Made by a program: the position numbers and the translations under genes. A stretch of 64,000 nucleotides of DNA from Kitasatospora sp. NBC_01246 (GTDB lineage Bacteria; Actinomycetota; Actinomycetes; Streptomycetales; Streptomycetaceae), in assembly GCF_036226505.1 (NCBI RefSeq), contig NZ_CP108484.1:4216001-4280000 (forward strand), given 5' to 3'. A model generated the notes under the pieces. It was not told the origin of the DNA. It worked only from the letters and a program-made list of their open reading frames with translations, and ran no database searches. Position 1 is the first letter of the stretch; every line of letters starts with the position of its first letter. This document shows, one piece after another, positions 61,934 to 64,000 of this stretch.

Positions 61934-61964
61934 ACTCTCCCGCCTCCCGTTGCGTGAGGGTCAA
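61934..61964 (-). promoter_or_regulatory. tipA promoter with 19-bp spacer and operator dyad
   Basis: Minus-strand TTGACC (61959-61964), 19-bp spacer, GAGAGT (61934-61939). The dyad CCTCCCG/CGTGAGG at 61943-61959 sits between the elements, as in known tipA operators. Confidence 0.65.
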
Positions 61965-62203
61965 GCCCAGTCTTCCGGCGCGGCGGCGCGGGGGCGGCCC
62001 GCGCCGCGACGCCCGCCCCGCCCGGCCCGTCCCGTCCTGCCACGCCCGTCCGGTCACGTCGCGCCACGCCCGCCCCGCCCGGCCCGGTCCGCCCCGGGGG
62101 CCGTCGGCCCCGTGCGAGTCTCCGAGCGGACGGCCCCGGACGGGCCCCGGCTTGGACGAAGCCGCCTATTGCCGGGCCGGACGGCAGCCGCCAGCATGGC
62201 GCC

Positions 62204-62962
62204 ATGACCACCACCGCTGCGCCCCTGGTACGACGGCTGGCCGCGGAGGCGGTCGGCACGGCCGCGCTGGCCGCCGTCGTGGTCGGCTCGGGCATCCAGG
62301 CCGCCGCGCTGAGCCAGGACGGCGGGGTCCGGTTCCTGGCCAACGTCGGTGCCTCCGCGCTGGCCCTGGCCGTCCTGATCGAGCTGTTCGGCCCGCTCTC
62401 CGGCGGGCACTTCAACCCGCTGGTGACGGCCGGCGCGTGGTGGGCCGGCCGGCGCGACGGCAGCGGGCCGACGCTGCCCGAACTCGGCGGGTACGCCGCC
62501 GCGCAGCTGGCCGGCGCGGTCGCCGGGACGGGCCTCGCCAACGCGATGTTCGGGCGGCCGTTCGTCGAGCCCTCCGGACACGGCCGGGACGGCGGAGCGC
62601 TCTGGCTCGGCGAGGCGGTGGCCACCGGGACGCTGCTGCTGGTGGTCGCCGGGCTGAGCGGCAGCGGACGCGGCCGCCTGGTGCCGGGGGCGGTCGGTCT
62701 CTGGGTCGCGGCGGCCTGCTGGGCCACCTCCTCCGGCGGGTTCGCCAATCCGGCGGTGACCCTGGGGCGGGCGCTGACCGACAGCTACACCGGGATCGCG
62801 CCCGGCTCCGTCCCCGGCTTCCTGCTCGCCCAACTGGCCGGGGCGGTGGCCGCGCTGGCACTGGGCGCGGTGCTGTTCACCGGCTCCGGACCGGTCCGGA
62901 GCCGGTCCGTGCCGGACGACGCGCGGGAGCTGGTCGCGGGCCGGTCCGCCGCGACCGGCTGA
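62204..62962 (+). CDS. MIP-family aquaporin/glycerol facilitator
   Basis: 252 aa from ATG 62204. Six membrane helices with two half-helix signatures: the first is HFNPLVTAG (NPL instead of NPA) and the second FANPAVTLGRA. Variant NPL motifs occur in some aquaporins and could change selectivity. It conducts water or small neutral solutes across the membrane. Such genes can sit in arsenic operons, but no arsR or arsC is nearby here. Divergent from tipA. Confidence 0.88.
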   Translation: MTTTAAPLVRRLAAEAVGTAALAAVVVGSGIQAAALSQDGGVRFLANVGASALALAVLIELFGPLSGGHFNPLVTAGAWWAGRRDGSGPTLPELGGYAAAQLAGAVAGTGLANAMFGRPFVEPSGHGRDGGALWLGEAVATGTLLLVVAGLSGSGRGRLVPGAVGLWVAAACWATSSGGFANPAVTLGRALTDSYTGIAPGSVPGFLLAQLAGAVAALALGAVLFTGSGPVRSRSVPDDARELVAGRSAATG

Positions 62963-62986
62963 ACCGTCGGCCGGCACCCGAGCACC

Positions 62987-63030
62987 CACCGCCGTTCAGC
63001 CCGCGGCACCACCGCCGTTCAGCCCGCGGC
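62987..63030. repeat. 21-bp direct repeat (23-bp period) at a stop codon
   Basis: CACCGCCGTTCAGCCCGCGGC occurs at 62987-63007 and 63010-63030 (quoted motif: CACCGCCGTTCAGCCCGCGG). The second copy includes the stop codon of the membrane gene that follows; probably a recent slippage or duplication. Confidence 0.75.
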
Positions 63031-64000
63031 CCCCGCGGGCACGCGCTCGCGGCGCCGGGCGGCCCTGCCCCGGGTGTCTCCCCCGGGGCGCGGCCGGCGG
63101 CCCCGCCGGGTGGGCCAGAGCAGCACGTACGCGGCCGACAGCACCACGAAGGCCAGCCGGACGAAGCCGCGCGCCGAGTCGGACGGGATCAGCAGCGTGC
63201 CGCCGTACAGCGCGGCCAGCGCGATCCAGCTCCACCACGGCACCAGCCGCTGCTGGCCGACCGCGTCCCAGAGCAGGGTGCCGAGCAGGATCGAGGCCGT
63301 GTAGTAGGTGTAGACGCTGGGGTCGAACAGGATCCGGGCGTCCGCGCCCAGCAGGACGACGGCCGGCCACCGGCCGCGCCACACCGCGATGCTGCCCAGC
63401 GCGAGGCCCAGGCCGAACTGCAGCGGCCGGTCCCACCACGGCGTGGTCGGGTCGGTCACCCCGAACCACCGCAGCGCCGAGGCCGGCTGGTTGGGGATGG
63501 TGAACTTGGCGGCCGCCACCGTGTCCAGGTCGCCCAGGTAGAACGGCAGCCAGGCGACGGCCACCAGCCCGGCGAACCACAGCGCCGTGCGCAGCCAGGC
63601 CGGCCGGGGCAGCGCCAGGATCAGCGGGGCGAAGGCCAGCGCCCAGGGCTTGGAGTCCACCGCCAGCGCCAGGTAGACGGCGACCTGGACGGCCCGGCCC
63701 CGGCTGAGCGCGTGCGCGGCGAGGGTGGTGAAGAAGAGCGCCAGCACGTCGTCCAGGTGCGCGAAGCGGACCGAGACCTCCACCCACATCGGGATGAACG
63801 CCAGCCCGGCGACCAGCAGCCGCTGCTGCAGCCGGCGGTGGTTGGTGCCGGTGCCCAGGTAGTACCAGGCGGCGGTGCGGCCGACCAGGACGAGCATCAC
63901 CAGGCCGAGCCCGGACATCGCGGCCTCGGCCACCAGCTGGCCGGTGTGCGCGGGGAACGGGCTGAAGAGCCGGGCGACGGCCAGGCTGACCGGACCGATC
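63019..64000 (-). CDS. Polytopic membrane protein, glycosyltransferase-like, N-terminus beyond window edge
   Basis: Open from the right window edge to the stop at 63019, so only the C-terminal 326 residues are visible. About eight membrane helices (LGLVMLVLVGRTAAWYYLG, VYLALAVDSKPWALAFAPLIL, WFAGLVAVAWLPFYLG) and an Arg-rich C-terminal tail. The VDSKPWAL and ALRWFGVTDP pattern resembles GT87/DUF2029-type polyprenyl-phosphate-mannose transferases, but the catalytic loop lies upstream and is not visible. Enzyme class is therefore tentative. Confidence 0.7.
   Translation of the reverse strand, partial: IGPVSLAVARLFSPFPAHTGQLVAEAAMSGLGLVMLVLVGRTAAWYYLGTGTNHRRLQQRLLVAGLAFIPMWVEVSVRFAHLDDVLALFFTTLAAHALSRGRAVQVAVYLALAVDSKPWALAFAPLILALPRPAWLRTALWFAGLVAVAWLPFYLGDLDTVAAAKFTIPNQPASALRWFGVTDPTTPWWDRPLQFGLGLALGSIAVWRGRWPAVVLLGADARILFDPSVYTYYTASILLGTLLWDAVGQQRLVPWWSWIALAALYGGTLLIPSDSARGFVRLAFVVLSAAYVLLWPTRRGRRPRPGGDTRGRAARRRERVPAGAAG

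Overview
This is a high-GC actinobacterial chromosome segment, almost certainly from Streptomycetaceae (Streptomyces or Kitasatospora). The signs are G/C-dominated third codon positions, frequent GTG starts, GTGA/ATGA gene overlaps, several predicted leaderless starts, and a gene set typical of the streptomycete core. That set includes tandem sigF/sigN-type sigma factors near upp and tadA, TipA, a GlxA-like AraC regulator, SpoIIE-type phosphatases and many secreted or cell-wall proteins. I see no insertion sequence, integrase, CRISPR array or intact prophage.

Layout. 1-8.6 kb: core block with a HerA-like ATPase (cut by the window edge), a VapB-like orphan, an LytR_C protein, upp, tadA with its partner gene, tRNA-Ser(CGA), small proteins, and two tandem group-3 sigma factors. 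8.6-20.3 kb: a tyrosine phosphatase diverges from an exopolysaccharide locus. The locus holds an Agd3-like secreted deacetylase, a PelF-like glycosyltransferase, a 12-TM membrane protein, a LegB-like dehydratase, a nucleotidyltransferase, an epimerase, an Sph3-like (GH135) protein and an Ega3-like (GH114) lipoprotein. This combination mirrors the fungal galactosaminogalactan cluster fused to a Pel-type synthesis gene, and is the strongest candidate for an under-described system here. 20.3-28.6 kb: aldo/keto reductase, then a cell-surface set (SPFH protein translationally coupled to an NlpC/P60 hydrolase, and a GEVED/Ig-like surface protein) whose two promoter regions share a motif at nearly the same distance from the start codon; then two tRNA-Arg(ACG) and tRNA-Ser(GCT).

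28.7-46 kb: a 1,222-aa PAS/pseudo-kinase/receiver protein, an acyl-CoA synthetase, several membrane or secreted proteins, an EamA transporter, a PNPOx-family protein, a GlcD-type flavoprotein, a MerR-MFS multidrug pair, an endolysin-like amidase and tRNA-Ser(TGA). 46-64 kb: an HtrA protease, a TPP riboswitch in front of a CytX-type transporter, a glycerophosphodiesterase, an RsbW-like ATPase, a SEC-C protein followed by a possible small RNA or U-tract terminator, a Prim-Pol-like protein, a GAF-SpoIIE phosphatase, aminopeptidase P, an ECF sigma factor overlapping its putative membrane partner, a GlxA regulator, tipA, an aquaporin, and a membrane glycosyltransferase-like gene cut by the right edge.

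Functional links. TadA converts A34 to inosine in tRNA-Arg(ACG), and two copies of that tRNA lie in the same window. Autoregulated MerR-type promoters with 19-bp spacers precede both MerR genes. The window is rich in sporulation, stress and envelope regulation (sigF/sigN, RsbW-like ATPase, SpoIIE-like phosphatase, ECF pair, pseudo-kinase), but only the exopolysaccharide and surface-protein modules form clear multi-gene systems.
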